A stretch of 64,000 nt of DNA from Phycisphaerae bacterium (lineage in GTDB: Bacteria; Planctomycetota; Phycisphaerae; UBA1845). Numbering within the stretch: the stretch's first letter is position 1; each line of letters opens with the position of its first letter. Under the pieces are notes generated by a model. The model was not told the DNA's origin and did no database searches. It was given only the letters and a program-made list of their open reading frames with translations. The DNA is taken from contig JAGFJJ010000022.1 of NCBI GenBank assembly GCA_024102815.1, positions 62,001-126,000 on the forward strand, written 5' to 3'. This document shows positions 26,801 to 38,118 of the stretch, in pieces. The position numbers were made by a program, and so were the translations under genes.

Positions 26801-26918
26801 GTCGCTCACCCTCTTTGTAACGCCCGTGTTTTACGTGTACATGGAGTGGTTTCAGACGTGGTTGTTGCGCCGCGGAACACGTTCAGCGTTGCTGCACACC
26901 GCTTTCTCGGCGACTTGA
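23805..26918 (+). CDS. RND family multidrug efflux permease (AcrB/MdtB-like)
   Basis: A 1037-aa proton-driven RND transporter starting at GTG 23805, overlapping the adaptor stop by 4 bp. The first helix and periplasmic loop follow the hydrophobe/amphiphile efflux pattern ([52 protein letters not shown]). The proton-relay pair Asp401-Asp402 is intact in [14 protein letters not shown]. The second half repeats the fold with [14 protein letters not shown] and [20 protein letters not shown]. Length and motifs indicate a functional pump. Substrates cannot be deduced. The gene is followed by a decayed integrase, so the operon may have come in, or been conserved, next to a former mobile element. Confidence 0.95.
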   Translation: [1037 protein letters not shown]

Positions 26919-27150
26919 GCGACAGAATTTCCGTGCTGTGGCGCTGCCAGTAGGGCTGTCTCGCCTAATTGCCGTACCGTCGAATGAGGAATCACCTGTG
27001 CAGATGCCGTCATCGAGCGGATGCTGCCAGCGCACGAAGCATCCGGAGGGAATCTCCGAATGGCTGAATGACCGGCTCTGCGAAGCTCAGGATTCTGCAC
27101 GCCGTCGAGGCCATCCCATCCCTGCCCGACTGCCCCCGTCCGCCCCCCTA

Positions 27151-27803
27151 TTCCACATTCCGTCCGGCCTGACACGGATCTTCGACCGCGATCTCGCCGT
27201 CGCCGGAATCCCCAAGCGCGACGAGCGCAATCGCTTCGTCGATATACACGCGTTGCGCGTAACGTTCGGCACCCACCTCTGCGCGGCCGGCGTTCCGCTT
27301 CGCACGGCTCAGGCAGCGATGCGTCACTCCAAGCCCGAGCTCACCGCCAACATCTACACCGACCCCAAACTGCTCGACGTCGCCGGCGCTATCAACGCCC
27401 TGCCGGCGCTGCCTGCCACCCCTGACCAACCCGCGCTCCGTCAAGCCATGTCATAATCACAATGGACCGAACGTCGCGCGTTTGCACAACCTCAGCAGTC
27501 GCCAGATAGGAGCCAAACGGCGGCAACTTCGCGCTTGTGACTTGTGGTACGCGCGCAACGCCTTCCGGTGACGCCGGAGTTCACCTTGCACTAAACCTTG
27601 CACGTACGCGCGTCCACGGCCGTCAATCCGAGGCCACCGGTGGCAAAACGGGGAGTTTTCCGAGGGCTTGTGGGAAGGTCGACGGGCTCGCCGTAAACGG
27701 CGCACCCGTCAAGAGTTGGACGCCGTTGTCGCTCGTGGACAACGGCCTTCAAAAACAGCGGGTGAAGGGACTTGAACCCTCGACATTCACGTTGGCAACG
27801 TGA
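27151..27803 (+). pseudogene. Frameshifted tyrosine recombinase (integrase) remnant ending in tRNA-Gly
   Basis: From 27151 one frame encodes the C-terminal catalytic part of a tyrosine recombinase: IFDRDLAVAGIPKRDERNRF, HALRVTFGTHLC (H-x-x-R), QAAMRHSKPEL (His) and NIYTDPKLLD (candidate nucleophile Tyr), up to a stop at 27456. A second frame (from ~27510 to 27803) carries a typical integrase tail, LARTRVHGRQSEATGGKTGS, and ends by reading antisense through the tRNA-Gly gene (RVKGLEPSTFTLAT). The box I arginine and the N-terminal domains are missing. This is a dead integrase whose 3' end abuts its presumed tRNA attachment site. Confidence 0.75.
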
Positions 27804-27828
27804 CGCTCTACCACTGAGCTACACCCGC
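27757..27828 (-). tRNA. tRNA-Gly (anticodon GCC)
   Basis: On the minus strand a complete 72-nt cloverleaf folds: acceptor GCGGGTG/CACCCGC, D arm GCTC...GAGC, anticodon arm TCACG-TTGCCAA-CGTGA with GCC at positions 34-36, and T arm GAGGG-TTCAAGT-CCCTT. Discriminator base is T. CCA is not encoded. Its 3' end faces the integrase remnant. Confidence 0.97.
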
Positions 27829-28031
27829 AGCCAATTCGACAAAAGCGTACGAGGCCGGCCGGGGCATGTCAATCCCGCCTCCCCATGGAACAACCCCGAA
27901 TTCGGCAGCGATCCAAACCAACGTCGCCCACGGCGTGCCTCGAGTGCAAGATTCCGGCGCCGAACGGGCCGATTATCGAACCTCGCCCTCCATCCCACCG
28001 CACACTCCGCGGCAACGGACCCGCCGTCCGC

Positions 28032-28376
28032 CTAGTTCGAGACCAGCTCCACAATCGACGTCATGCTCCCGCAGCACCGCGGAATGCGCCAGTCCCGCCC
28101 GAAGGCATGGATCTGGTCGCGCTTGAACTCTGCCCGCTCCAGCGGCGCCGTCTCCACAACCACGCGACCGGTTGTATCGACGGAGCATGCCAGTTGATAA
28201 GCCTGCTCGGCCGAATACCCGAACAACTTCTCCAGCATGCCGATCACGTAGTCGTAGGTATGGTCGTTGTCATCGAGAAGGATGACATTGTAGAGCTTGG
28301 GTCGTTGCGGCGGTTTCTCTTTCTTTGGCGCCGGCAAGGTCGGCCGAGGCGCCGGACTGACCGTTGTCGAGTTCAT
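28032..28376 (-). CDS. clpS: ATP-dependent Clp protease adaptor ClpS
   Basis: A 114-aa ClpS-type adaptor that would hand N-degron substrates to the ClpA/ClpC unfoldase for degradation. After a Pro/Lys-rich N-terminal tail, the core begins LYNVILLDDNDHTYDYVIGMLEKLFGYSAEQAYQLACSVDTTGRVVVETAPLERAEFKRDQI, matching the ClpS fold (N-D-D-x-T segment binding N-terminal residues). The ATG at 28376 gives a normal-length protein; a longer frame to 28412 has no support. The gene lies 76 bp downstream of miaB on the same strand. The terminal CCGSMTSIVEL is variable in the family. Confidence 0.9.
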   Translation of the reverse strand: MNSTTVSPAPRPTLPAPKKEKPPQRPKLYNVILLDDNDHTYDYVIGMLEKLFGYSAEQAYQLACSVDTTGRVVVETAPLERAEFKRDQIHAFGRDWRIPRCCGSMTSIVELVSN

Positions 28377-28452
28377 AGTTCTCAGTCTACCCCACCTGAG
28401 ATTTCGCGCCAACGTCCATCAAACACGTCGTCGAACGAAGTCCCCTGTTACA

Positions 28453-29994
28453 TCACGCTCGAAGAACAGGCAACGCGCCCCCTGCGCGTCCCTGAGAAAA
28501 CGGATCAGAATTCGCCGCGGAATCGCGCCCTTCCGATCCGCCGATCTCAACGTCTCCATGGTCAATCAGCCTGCCGTGTAACGTCAATGCGGTCGCCGCG
28601 ACGATCCGCACGGACGCGACCCGCCCGATGTGCTGCGCTTCACCGGGAAACACCACAATGTGATCCGCGCGCGTCCGGCCGACCAGTTGATCGCTCCGCT
28701 TCCAACCCACTTCTTCGCCACGCGTTTGCTCTGCCTCCTGTGCCCGAAGCGCCGCTTTACTGAAACCTTCGACAAGCACTTCAACGGCCCTGCCCAGCCA
28801 ACACTGGTTCGCTTGAATCGAAATCGACTCCTGCAGCTTGAGCATCTCGACGTTGCGCCGCCGCTTGATCTCATCAGGCACGTCATCCGCTTGCCGCTTG
28901 TCGGCCACGGTCCCTGGCCGGGGCGAATACTTGAACACGAAGATATTTTTGAACCGGCATCGTTCCACCAGCGATTGCGACGCCTCGTGCTCCTCCTCCG
29001 TCTCGCCGCAGAATCCGACGATGAAATCGCTCGCAATGGTCAGTCCCGGAACGGTCTCCCGCGCCCGATCCACAAGCTCCACGTACTGCTCGACGGTGTA
29101 CTGTCGGCGCATGCGCTGGAGCACGGCGTTGCTTCCGCTTTGCACGGGCAGGTGCAGATACTCGCAGACCTGAGGGACGTCGCGCATCACTTCCAGAATA
29201 TCGTGCGTGAAATCCCCGGGATAGCTCGTTACGAAGCGCACACGCTCCAGCCCGGAAACGCCCGCTACGCGCTCCAGCAGCTCCGCGAATCGTACCTCGC
29301 GCCCATCTTCTGGATGAACATAGCTATTCACGGTCTGCCCGAGCAGCGTGACTTCCTTGGCCCCGCGATCGACGAGCATGCGCGCCTCGTCCACGATTTG
29401 CCCCGGTGGTCGGCTCCGCTCCGGGCCGCGCGTAAACGGAACAACGCAGAAGGTACAGAACTTGTCACACCCGCGCTGCACCCGGATATACGATTGCAAC
29501 ACGGACGCACCCGACTCCGGGTCGCGCGACAGGTCAAGCGCCTCCATCGAGTCGAACTCCAGCGCTCGATTCAGCGGCGTGTTCTTCCGCGACTGCGACT
29601 GCGCCAGCGCCACTGCCCGGGTCCGCGACGCCGTCACCTCCTCGATCAGCGCCGGGACCTTGTTCAACTCCCCGGGTCCACACACCAGATCGACGTGCGG
29701 CATCCGCTGCAATATGCCGTCCGGATCGCGCTCCGCCATGCAGCCCAGAATCCCGATCACCATGTCCGGGTTGCGCTCTTTTGGTCGACGAAGCGCCCCA
29801 AGTCGGGACAACGCCTTCTGCTCCGCATGATCGCGCACGCTGCATGTGTTGATCAGCACGACGTCGGCATTCGCCATGTCCGAGGTTGACTCGAATCCGA
29901 GCGCGCGAAGGCGCCCCATGACGAGCTCGCTGTCGAGCGCATTCATTTGGCAGCCCATAGTTTCCAGATAGAGCCGGCGCGGGCGCTCACTCAT
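28453..29994 (-). CDS. miaB: tRNA-2-methylthio-N6-dimethylallyladenosine synthase MiaB
   Basis: A 513-aa radical-SAM methylthiotransferase that modifies A37 of tRNAs reading UNN codons. The N-terminal UPF0004 domain carries the auxiliary cluster ligands Cys15, Cys51 and Cys85 (ETMGCQMN, NTCSVRDHAEQKA, LGCMAERDP). The radical-SAM motif C-x3-C-x2-C is Cys176/180/183 in RGCDKFCTFCVVPFTRGPERSR. The GREV/LLGQTVNSY and SGSNAVLQRMRRQYT segments are diagnostic of MiaB. A TRAM domain follows (GEEVGWKRSDQLVGRTRADHIVVFPG). The C-terminus is extended by ~30 residues. Start ATG 29994 fits the family. It sits between an SDR gene and clpS on the same strand. Confidence 0.97.
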   Translation of the reverse strand: MSERPRRLYLETMGCQMNALDSELVMGRLRALGFESTSDMANADVVLINTCSVRDHAEQKALSRLGALRRPKERNPDMVIGILGCMAERDPDGILQRMPHVDLVCGPGELNKVPALIEEVTASRTRAVALAQSQSRKNTPLNRALEFDSMEALDLSRDPESGASVLQSYIRVQRGCDKFCTFCVVPFTRGPERSRPPGQIVDEARMLVDRGAKEVTLLGQTVNSYVHPEDGREVRFAELLERVAGVSGLERVRFVTSYPGDFTHDILEVMRDVPQVCEYLHLPVQSGSNAVLQRMRRQYTVEQYVELVDRARETVPGLTIASDFIVGFCGETEEEHEASQSLVERCRFKNIFVFKYSPRPGTVADKRQADDVPDEIKRRRNVEMLKLQESISIQANQCWLGRAVEVLVEGFSKAALRAQEAEQTRGEEVGWKRSDQLVGRTRADHIVVFPGEAQHIGRVASVRIVAATALTLHGRLIDHGDVEIGGSEGRDSAANSDPFSQGRAGGALPVLRA

Positions 29995-30058
29995 AATGCC
30001 TCCCCGGGGCGCGCGCCCCGCGCGTTATATACTAATGGAGGGACGCTCCTGATGCCAT

Positions 30059-30904
30059 TTACGAAGGAGTCGGTTCCGCACCCTCCCGCGAGGACCCCTG
30101 CGAGGACTTCATTTCCGGCATGGCATGCTTGGCCGTCTGGTAGATCAGGGAATCCGCAAACCGGTGGGAGAACCGCCTAATGAACACGATCAGCTTACCG
30201 GCCGGCGTCAGCGTCACCTCTCGCCGACGCCGCCGTGACGACGTGACAATGGCCCGCGCCACGCGCTCCGGGGAATACTGCGCCTGCCCGAGCCGCACCG
30301 CCCGAACATCCACGCTCCCGGCAACCTCGAAAAACGGCGTGTTCGTCGAACCCGGCGCGACCAGGAGCACGTCCACCCCCGTGCCCCGCAATTCGAGGCG
30401 CAACGCCGTGGACAACGCATTCAGCGCCGCCTTCGTGGCACTATACGACGCCATACGCGGCATGGGCTGGTGCCCCACCACCGATGAAATATTGATGATC
30501 TGCCCCGAACCTCGATCGATCATCTCCGGCAGCACGGCCTGGATCAACGCAATCGGCGCCGCGAAATTAAGCGCCAGCATGCGATCCAGATGCTCCTCGG
30601 GCATACGCAGGACCGACGCGAAGCTCCCCCAACCGGCGTTGTTCACCAGGACGTCCACTCCGCCCCATCGCTCGCGGATCTGCGCCAATCCGCGCCCCCG
30701 ATCCGACGCGTCCGTCACATCCATGGAAACCGGAAGAACGCGATCCCCGCCAAGCGATTGGGCCAGTGCCTTGAGTTTCTCAAGCGAGCGCGCCGCCGCG
30801 ACGACCCTCGCGCCCGCCCCATGAAAGGCGCGCGCGGCCGCCTCCCCGATGCCGCTCGACGCCCCGGTGACGAGCACCACGCGATTCCGCAAATCATAGC
30901 CCAT
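30059..30904 (-). CDS. Short-chain dehydrogenase/reductase (SDR) family oxidoreductase
   Basis: A 281-aa classical SDR. The NAD(P)-binding motif TGASSGIG lies at the N-terminus (YDLRNRVVLVTGASSGIGEAAARAF), with the NNAG structural motif (VDVLVNNAGWGS) and the catalytic Ser/Tyr/Lys arrangement IINISSVVG...YSATKAAL. Arg residues after the second strand (AAARS) favour NADP. Length and the C-terminal extension fit the DltE/SDR type acting on ketones or 3-oxoacyl compounds; substrate unknown. ATG 30904 (MGYDLRN) is preferred to a start 15 nt upstream. The gene runs toward miaB with a 64-bp gap. Confidence 0.9.
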   Translation of the reverse strand: MGYDLRNRVVLVTGASSGIGEAAARAFHGAGARVVAAARSLEKLKALAQSLGGDRVLPVSMDVTDASDRGRGLAQIRERWGGVDVLVNNAGWGSFASVLRMPEEHLDRMLALNFAAPIALIQAVLPEMIDRGSGQIINISSVVGHQPMPRMASYSATKAALNALSTALRLELRGTGVDVLLVAPGSTNTPFFEVAGSVDVRAVRLGQAQYSPERVARAIVTSSRRRRREVTLTPAGKLIVFIRRFSHRFADSLIYQTAKHAMPEMKSSQGSSREGAEPTPS

Positions 30905-31028
30905 GCCGGAACTCCCCATGAACCGAACGGCACAAACAACAGGACTATACCAAAGAAAAGCGGCACGGACAGGATGGACCCGCCCGCACCGCTCGTTGTG
31001 CGTGCCCTCAGTTGGGGTGCCCCGCCGC

Positions 31029-31589
31029 CTAATCCGTCACCACATTGGCCTTCATGCGAATCGCATTGGCCATGTTGAAATAGTTCGGCGAAGTCGCCTC
31101 CACCCAACGGTGGACGGCCGCATACTGCTCGGGCGTCCCATTGCCCTTGATCCGCACCGTGTACTCGATTTCGTCGTAACCCGGCTTGATCTTCTTGTCC
31201 AACCCGAGGAAGCCGCGCAGGTCCAGCTCCCCGCACGAATCGATCTCCAGGCTCTCCAGCTCGATGCCCTGCATCGAGCACGCCGCGACCCATGTGGCCA
31301 TGATGCACGCATTCATCGCGGCCATAAGGTACTCCTGGGGGTTGGCTGCCGTGTTTGTCCCCAGAAGCTCCGGCGGCTCGTCAATCCTGATCGTGAAGTT
31401 CTTGGGGAGAACCTGACCGCCCAGGCCCCAGTTCTCCACGCGAGTCTCGCTCCGCGTACCGCCCATCCACGCCGTGGTCACGTTGAACCGTGCCATCCCC
31501 TTGGCGTGGTCCTGCCGGATCGCCTCCATCGTCGCCTTCAGGGCATCCGTGTCGATTCCGTTGATCTTGCTCGTCATCGTCGCCTGCAT
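31029..31589 (-). CDS. OsmC/Ohr-like family protein
   Basis: A 186-aa OsmC-family protein. The central helix carries the peroxidatic-type cysteine region, NPQEYLMAAMNACIMATWVAACSMQGIELESLEI, and beta strands flank it (TIRIDEPPELLGTNTAANPQ). At the place where OsmC/Ohr have their second redox Cys this protein has Ser (EATSPNYFNMANAI), so it may belong to the non-peroxidase or YhfA-like branch. An AGGAGA ribosome-binding site supports ATG 31589. The gene is divergent from a TetR regulator, with a TTGACT/AGTCAA palindrome between them, which suggests regulation by that repressor, perhaps in response to an organic or electrophilic stress. Confidence 0.88.
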   Translation of the reverse strand: MQATMTSKINGIDTDALKATMEAIRQDHAKGMARFNVTTAWMGGTRSETRVENWGLGGQVLPKNFTIRIDEPPELLGTNTAANPQEYLMAAMNACIMATWVAACSMQGIELESLEIDSCGELDLRGFLGLDKKIKPGYDEIEYTVRIKGNGTPEQYAAVHRWVEATSPNYFNMANAIRMKANVVTD

Positions 31590-31727
31590 GATTCATCTCC
31601 TCTTGGTCCTGTGCCGGCCCGGCACGTCTGTCCGCGAGCGAGCTTCGTTGCTCCGTCATCCTCGCGGCACGCCTATAAGATGCACCAAAACAGGCTCAAA
31701 GGGAGTGTACTGAAGGTCCAAATTACC

Positions 31728-31742
31728 TTGACTTCGAGTCAA
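31728..31742. promoter_or_regulatory. Palindromic operator/promoter between osmC-like and tetR-like genes
   Basis: A perfect inverted repeat TTGACT-TCG-AGTCAA lies between the divergent genes. Each half is also a near-consensus -35 box (TTGACT). On the plus strand TTGACT is followed at 17 bp by TACTCC as a weak -10, leading to the tetR gene. A bound TetR dimer here could block both promoters at once. Confidence 0.6.
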
Positions 31743-31821
31743 CCTTGCGGTACTCCCCTGTTATCTCGGGCACCGGAAGGCGGCAGAAAACCAGATCGGA
31801 CCATCCCCAAGGGGCATTTCC

Positions 31822-32409
31822 ATGGCGCAGGACACGCGTCAGCGATTGATCCGTACGGCCCACGACTTGTTCTACGAGCAGGGCTTCCACGCCGTGGGGC
31901 TGGATGCCATTCTCTCGACTGTCGGTGTCACCAAGACGACCTTTTACAATCACTTCGAGAGCAAGGATGACCTCGTCAGTGAAGTGCTTCGCTGGCATGA
32001 CCGGTGGTGGCGAGACACGTTCTGCGCCATGCTCCGGAAGACCGGTGGTGATACGCCCCGCGGGCAGCTTGAGGCTATGTTCGACGTCGTCGAGGAGTTC
32101 CTTGTTCAGGACGAATACAATGGCTGCTTCTTCGTCAACGTTGCCGTGCAGTTCCCGCGGCGCCATGATCCCGCGCATATCGCCGCCGCCGAACACAAGA
32201 AGGCTATGGAGGACATCATCCGCGAACTTGCTGGATACGCCGGCGCGGCCGACCCCAAGGCCTTTGCCCAGGAGATGTCACTCGTCCTCGAGGGAGCCTA
32301 TGTAACACGACAGATTACGGGCAATCCGGACACGTCGGCCATTGCCAAGCGGATCGCCCGAATGCTGATGGAAAAGTACCTGCCCGCGGCAAGCCCCGCC
32401 GGACAATGA
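31822..32409 (+). CDS. TetR/AcrR family transcriptional regulator
   Basis: A 195-aa TetR-family repressor. The helix-turn-helix domain lies at residues ~5-52 (TRQRLIRTAHDLFYEQGFHAVGLDAILSTVGVTKTTFYNHFESKDDLVSEVL). The C-terminal part (NGCFFVNVAVQFPRRHDPAHIAAAEHKKAMEDIIREL) matches the subgroup often found beside OsmC-like or oxidoreductase genes. It reads away from the OsmC gene, and the intervening palindrome at 31728-31742 is a good operator candidate for autoregulation and control of OsmC. The inducing ligand is unknown. The start has the typical short leader MAQDTRQRL. Confidence 0.92.
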   Translation: MAQDTRQRLIRTAHDLFYEQGFHAVGLDAILSTVGVTKTTFYNHFESKDDLVSEVLRWHDRWWRDTFCAMLRKTGGDTPRGQLEAMFDVVEEFLVQDEYNGCFFVNVAVQFPRRHDPAHIAAAEHKKAMEDIIRELAGYAGAADPKAFAQEMSLVLEGAYVTRQITGNPDTSAIAKRIARMLMEKYLPAASPAGQ

Positions 32410-32493
32410 ATGTTACGCATGCTCAATTGACGAGGCTCGGTAGCCAGGATAGAGACCATGTTGCGTCAGCCTGTTCCATCCCGGAGGAGAGAA

Positions 32494-34179
32494 ATGAATC
32501 CCAGACACGTGGCCTTGCTGCTCTGTATTTCACTCACTTTCTTTGCGGGCTGCCAGGGCAAGAAGGAATCCGCCGGCTATTCCGCGTCGGCACAACGCTC
32601 TCTCTCCTCGCCGCCCCCACTATTCGAAGGCATGGGCCCGCACAAACGCGCGGTCACTACGAATTCACCCGAGGCACAGAGGTACTTCGATCAAGGGCTC
32701 ACGTGGGCATTCGCCTTCAACCACGACGAGGCCATTCGCTCCTTCGAGTACGCCGCCAAGCTCGACCCGGATTGCGCCATGTGCTGGTGGGGCGTGGCCT
32801 TGTGCAACGGACCGCACATCAACTTCCCCATGGTTCCGCCGGATCGCGCAAAGGCGGCTTGGTACGCACTTCAGAAGGCTCAGGCAACTGCCGGAAACGC
32901 AACGCCCGTCGAACAGGCCCTGATCAACGCCCTCGCCGCGCGATACGCCGACCCCCAGCCGGAAGATCGGTCCTCTCTCGACCAGGCCTACGCAAAAGCC
33001 ATGGCTGAAGTTTGGGAGAAATATCCCGACGACTCCGATGTCGGAACGCTGTATGCCGAGTCGATGATGGACCTTCGCCCGTGGGATCTCTGGACGAAGG
33101 ACGGCAGGCCGCAGCCGGGCACGGAAACCATCATCCAGGTTTTGAATCGGGTTCTGGTGATGGATCCTGAGAATCCCGGCGCGAACCACTTGTACATCCA
33201 CACCATCGAGCCGTCGCTGCATCCGGAGCTGGCCAACGACGCCGCCAATCGTCTCCGTGACATGGTCCCCGCCTCGAGCCATCTCCTGCACATGCCCTCA
33301 CATATCGACGTGCTGACCGGCCGGTGGGCAATGGCGTCGATCCAGAATGAAAAAGCCATCAAGGCCGACAATGCCTATCGCCGCCTGTCGCCCAAGCAGG
33401 GGATTTACAGCGTCTACATGGCCCACAACGCGCATATGCTCTGCTTTGCCTCCACGATGGAAGGCCGGGCCGAGGTGGCCCTTCGTGCCGCCGAGCAGGT
33501 CGTGGATACCGTCCCCAAGGACTTTGCCCGCGAACAGGCGGCCTTCGTAGACCCCTACATGGGCGCGAAGTACGACGCGTTAAAGCGTTTCGGCCGCTGG
33601 GACGACATCCTCAAGGAGCCGGCACCGCCCAAATACTGGCCAATCACCACGGCCATGTGGCGCATGAATCGAGCGGTCGCCTATGCCGCCAAAGGCAAAA
33701 TCAAGGAAGCGGAAAAGGAGCAGGCCGCTTACCGCGAGGCCGTCGGGAAGATCCCTCCGGACGCGGTCATGGCCATCAGTCCCGCGCACGACGTCCTCGA
33801 CATCGGGGAGCATTTCATCAACGGCGAACTGGCCTATCGCAAGGGTGACATTGACAAGGCGGTCAGCGAGTTGCGCGAAGCGATCAAGCTGGAGGACCAG
33901 CTCCGCTACATGGAACCTCCGGAGTGGATGCAGCCCGTGCGGCACACGCTCGGTGCCGTCCTGCTTGACGCAGGCCGCTATTCCGAAGCGGAGCAGGTTT
34001 ATCGGGAAGATCTGGAGAACTGGCCCGAAAACGGCTGGTCGCTCTACGGCCTGAGCCGCTGCCTCCGCGCCCGCGGCGCCAATGCGGAAGCCGCCCGTGT
34101 CGAACAGCGCTTTCGCAAGGTCTGGTCCCGCGCCGACACGCCCATCGGATCAAGCTGCAAGTGCGTGCCGACAACGTAG
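32494..34179 (+). CDS. TPR-repeat lipoprotein
   Basis: A 561-aa lipoprotein. ATG 32494 is favoured by a GGAGGAGAG ribosome-binding site immediately upstream and a lipoprotein signal (HVALLLCISLTFFAGCQG, lipidated Cys near residue 18). The body contains TPR-like helices: QRYFDQGLTWAFAFNHDEAIRSFEYAAKLDPDCAMCWWGVAL near the N-terminus, and AYRKGDIDKAVSELREAIKLEDQLRYMEPPEW plus AEQVYREDLENWPENGWSLYGLSRCLRARG at the end. The middle has NHLYIHTIEPSLHPELAND and SSHLLHMPSHIDVLTGRW, with conserved His residues. It is a recognisable family of large TPR lipoproteins of unknown function in environmental bacteria. Probably a periplasmic scaffold; the His-rich middle could bind metal, but that is speculative. 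Confidence 0.82.
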   Translation: MNPRHVALLLCISLTFFAGCQGKKESAGYSASAQRSLSSPPPLFEGMGPHKRAVTTNSPEAQRYFDQGLTWAFAFNHDEAIRSFEYAAKLDPDCAMCWWGVALCNGPHINFPMVPPDRAKAAWYALQKAQATAGNATPVEQALINALAARYADPQPEDRSSLDQAYAKAMAEVWEKYPDDSDVGTLYAESMMDLRPWDLWTKDGRPQPGTETIIQVLNRVLVMDPENPGANHLYIHTIEPSLHPELANDAANRLRDMVPASSHLLHMPSHIDVLTGRWAMASIQNEKAIKADNAYRRLSPKQGIYSVYMAHNAHMLCFASTMEGRAEVALRAAEQVVDTVPKDFAREQAAFVDPYMGAKYDALKRFGRWDDILKEPAPPKYWPITTAMWRMNRAVAYAAKGKIKEAEKEQAAYREAVGKIPPDAVMAISPAHDVLDIGEHFINGELAYRKGDIDKAVSELREAIKLEDQLRYMEPPEWMQPVRHTLGAVLLDAGRYSEAEQVYREDLENWPENGWSLYGLSRCLRARGANAEAARVEQRFRKVWSRADTPIGSSCKCVPTT

Positions 34180-34199
34180 GCCGGAGCGCTACGCGATTC

Positions 34200-36014
<1,815 letters not shown>

Positions 36015-36054
36015 TCAAATGCTCCAAAGGGAAGAAGCCTTCTGATGCGTACAC

Positions 36055-36128
36055 TGCGCCCGGCAGGATTCGAACCTGCGACCCCCGGTTTAGGAAACCG
36101 GTGCTCTATCCTACTGAGCTACGAGCGC
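36055..36128 (-). tRNA. tRNA-Arg (anticodon CCU)
   Basis: Minus-strand 74-nt cloverleaf: acceptor GCGCTCG/CGGGCGC with one G-T pair, D arm GCTC...GAGC, anticodon arm CCGGT-TTCCTAA-ACCGG with CCT at 34-36, T arm GCAGG-TTCGAAT-CCTGC, discriminator A. It decodes AGG codons. It lies between typA and glnS. Confidence 0.97.
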
Positions 36129-36366
36129 CTGCGGTTGGGAAAATCCGGGCGATACAGCGAACGGCAGCCCGGCGAGCGCATCACCGGACATGGTATCCGC
36201 TCCCCTTCGCCCGGCCAAGTTCTCGCGGAAATCGCCGCCTCCGGACCGAACCCCATGCCCCGTGCGGCGTCCGTCGCTGGACAGTCCCCCGCTGCGTTTT
36301 GATAATGGCCCGTTCTACGCTCCCCCTGTAAGGAGCGTGCTAACCTCCATTTGAACACCACGACCC

Positions 36367-38085
<1,719 letters not shown>

Positions 38086-38118
38086 GCGATGCCGTCGTAA
38101 CAAATCTGGTGCCCGGCG

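Noticed and set aside
26919-27757. att duplication of the tRNA-Gly 3' end
   Set aside because: No second copy of the tRNA 3' sequence was found by eye in the window.
28630-29889. 419-codon plus-strand frame opposite miaB
   Set aside because: Shadow of miaB, whose catalytic cysteines are all present on the other strand.
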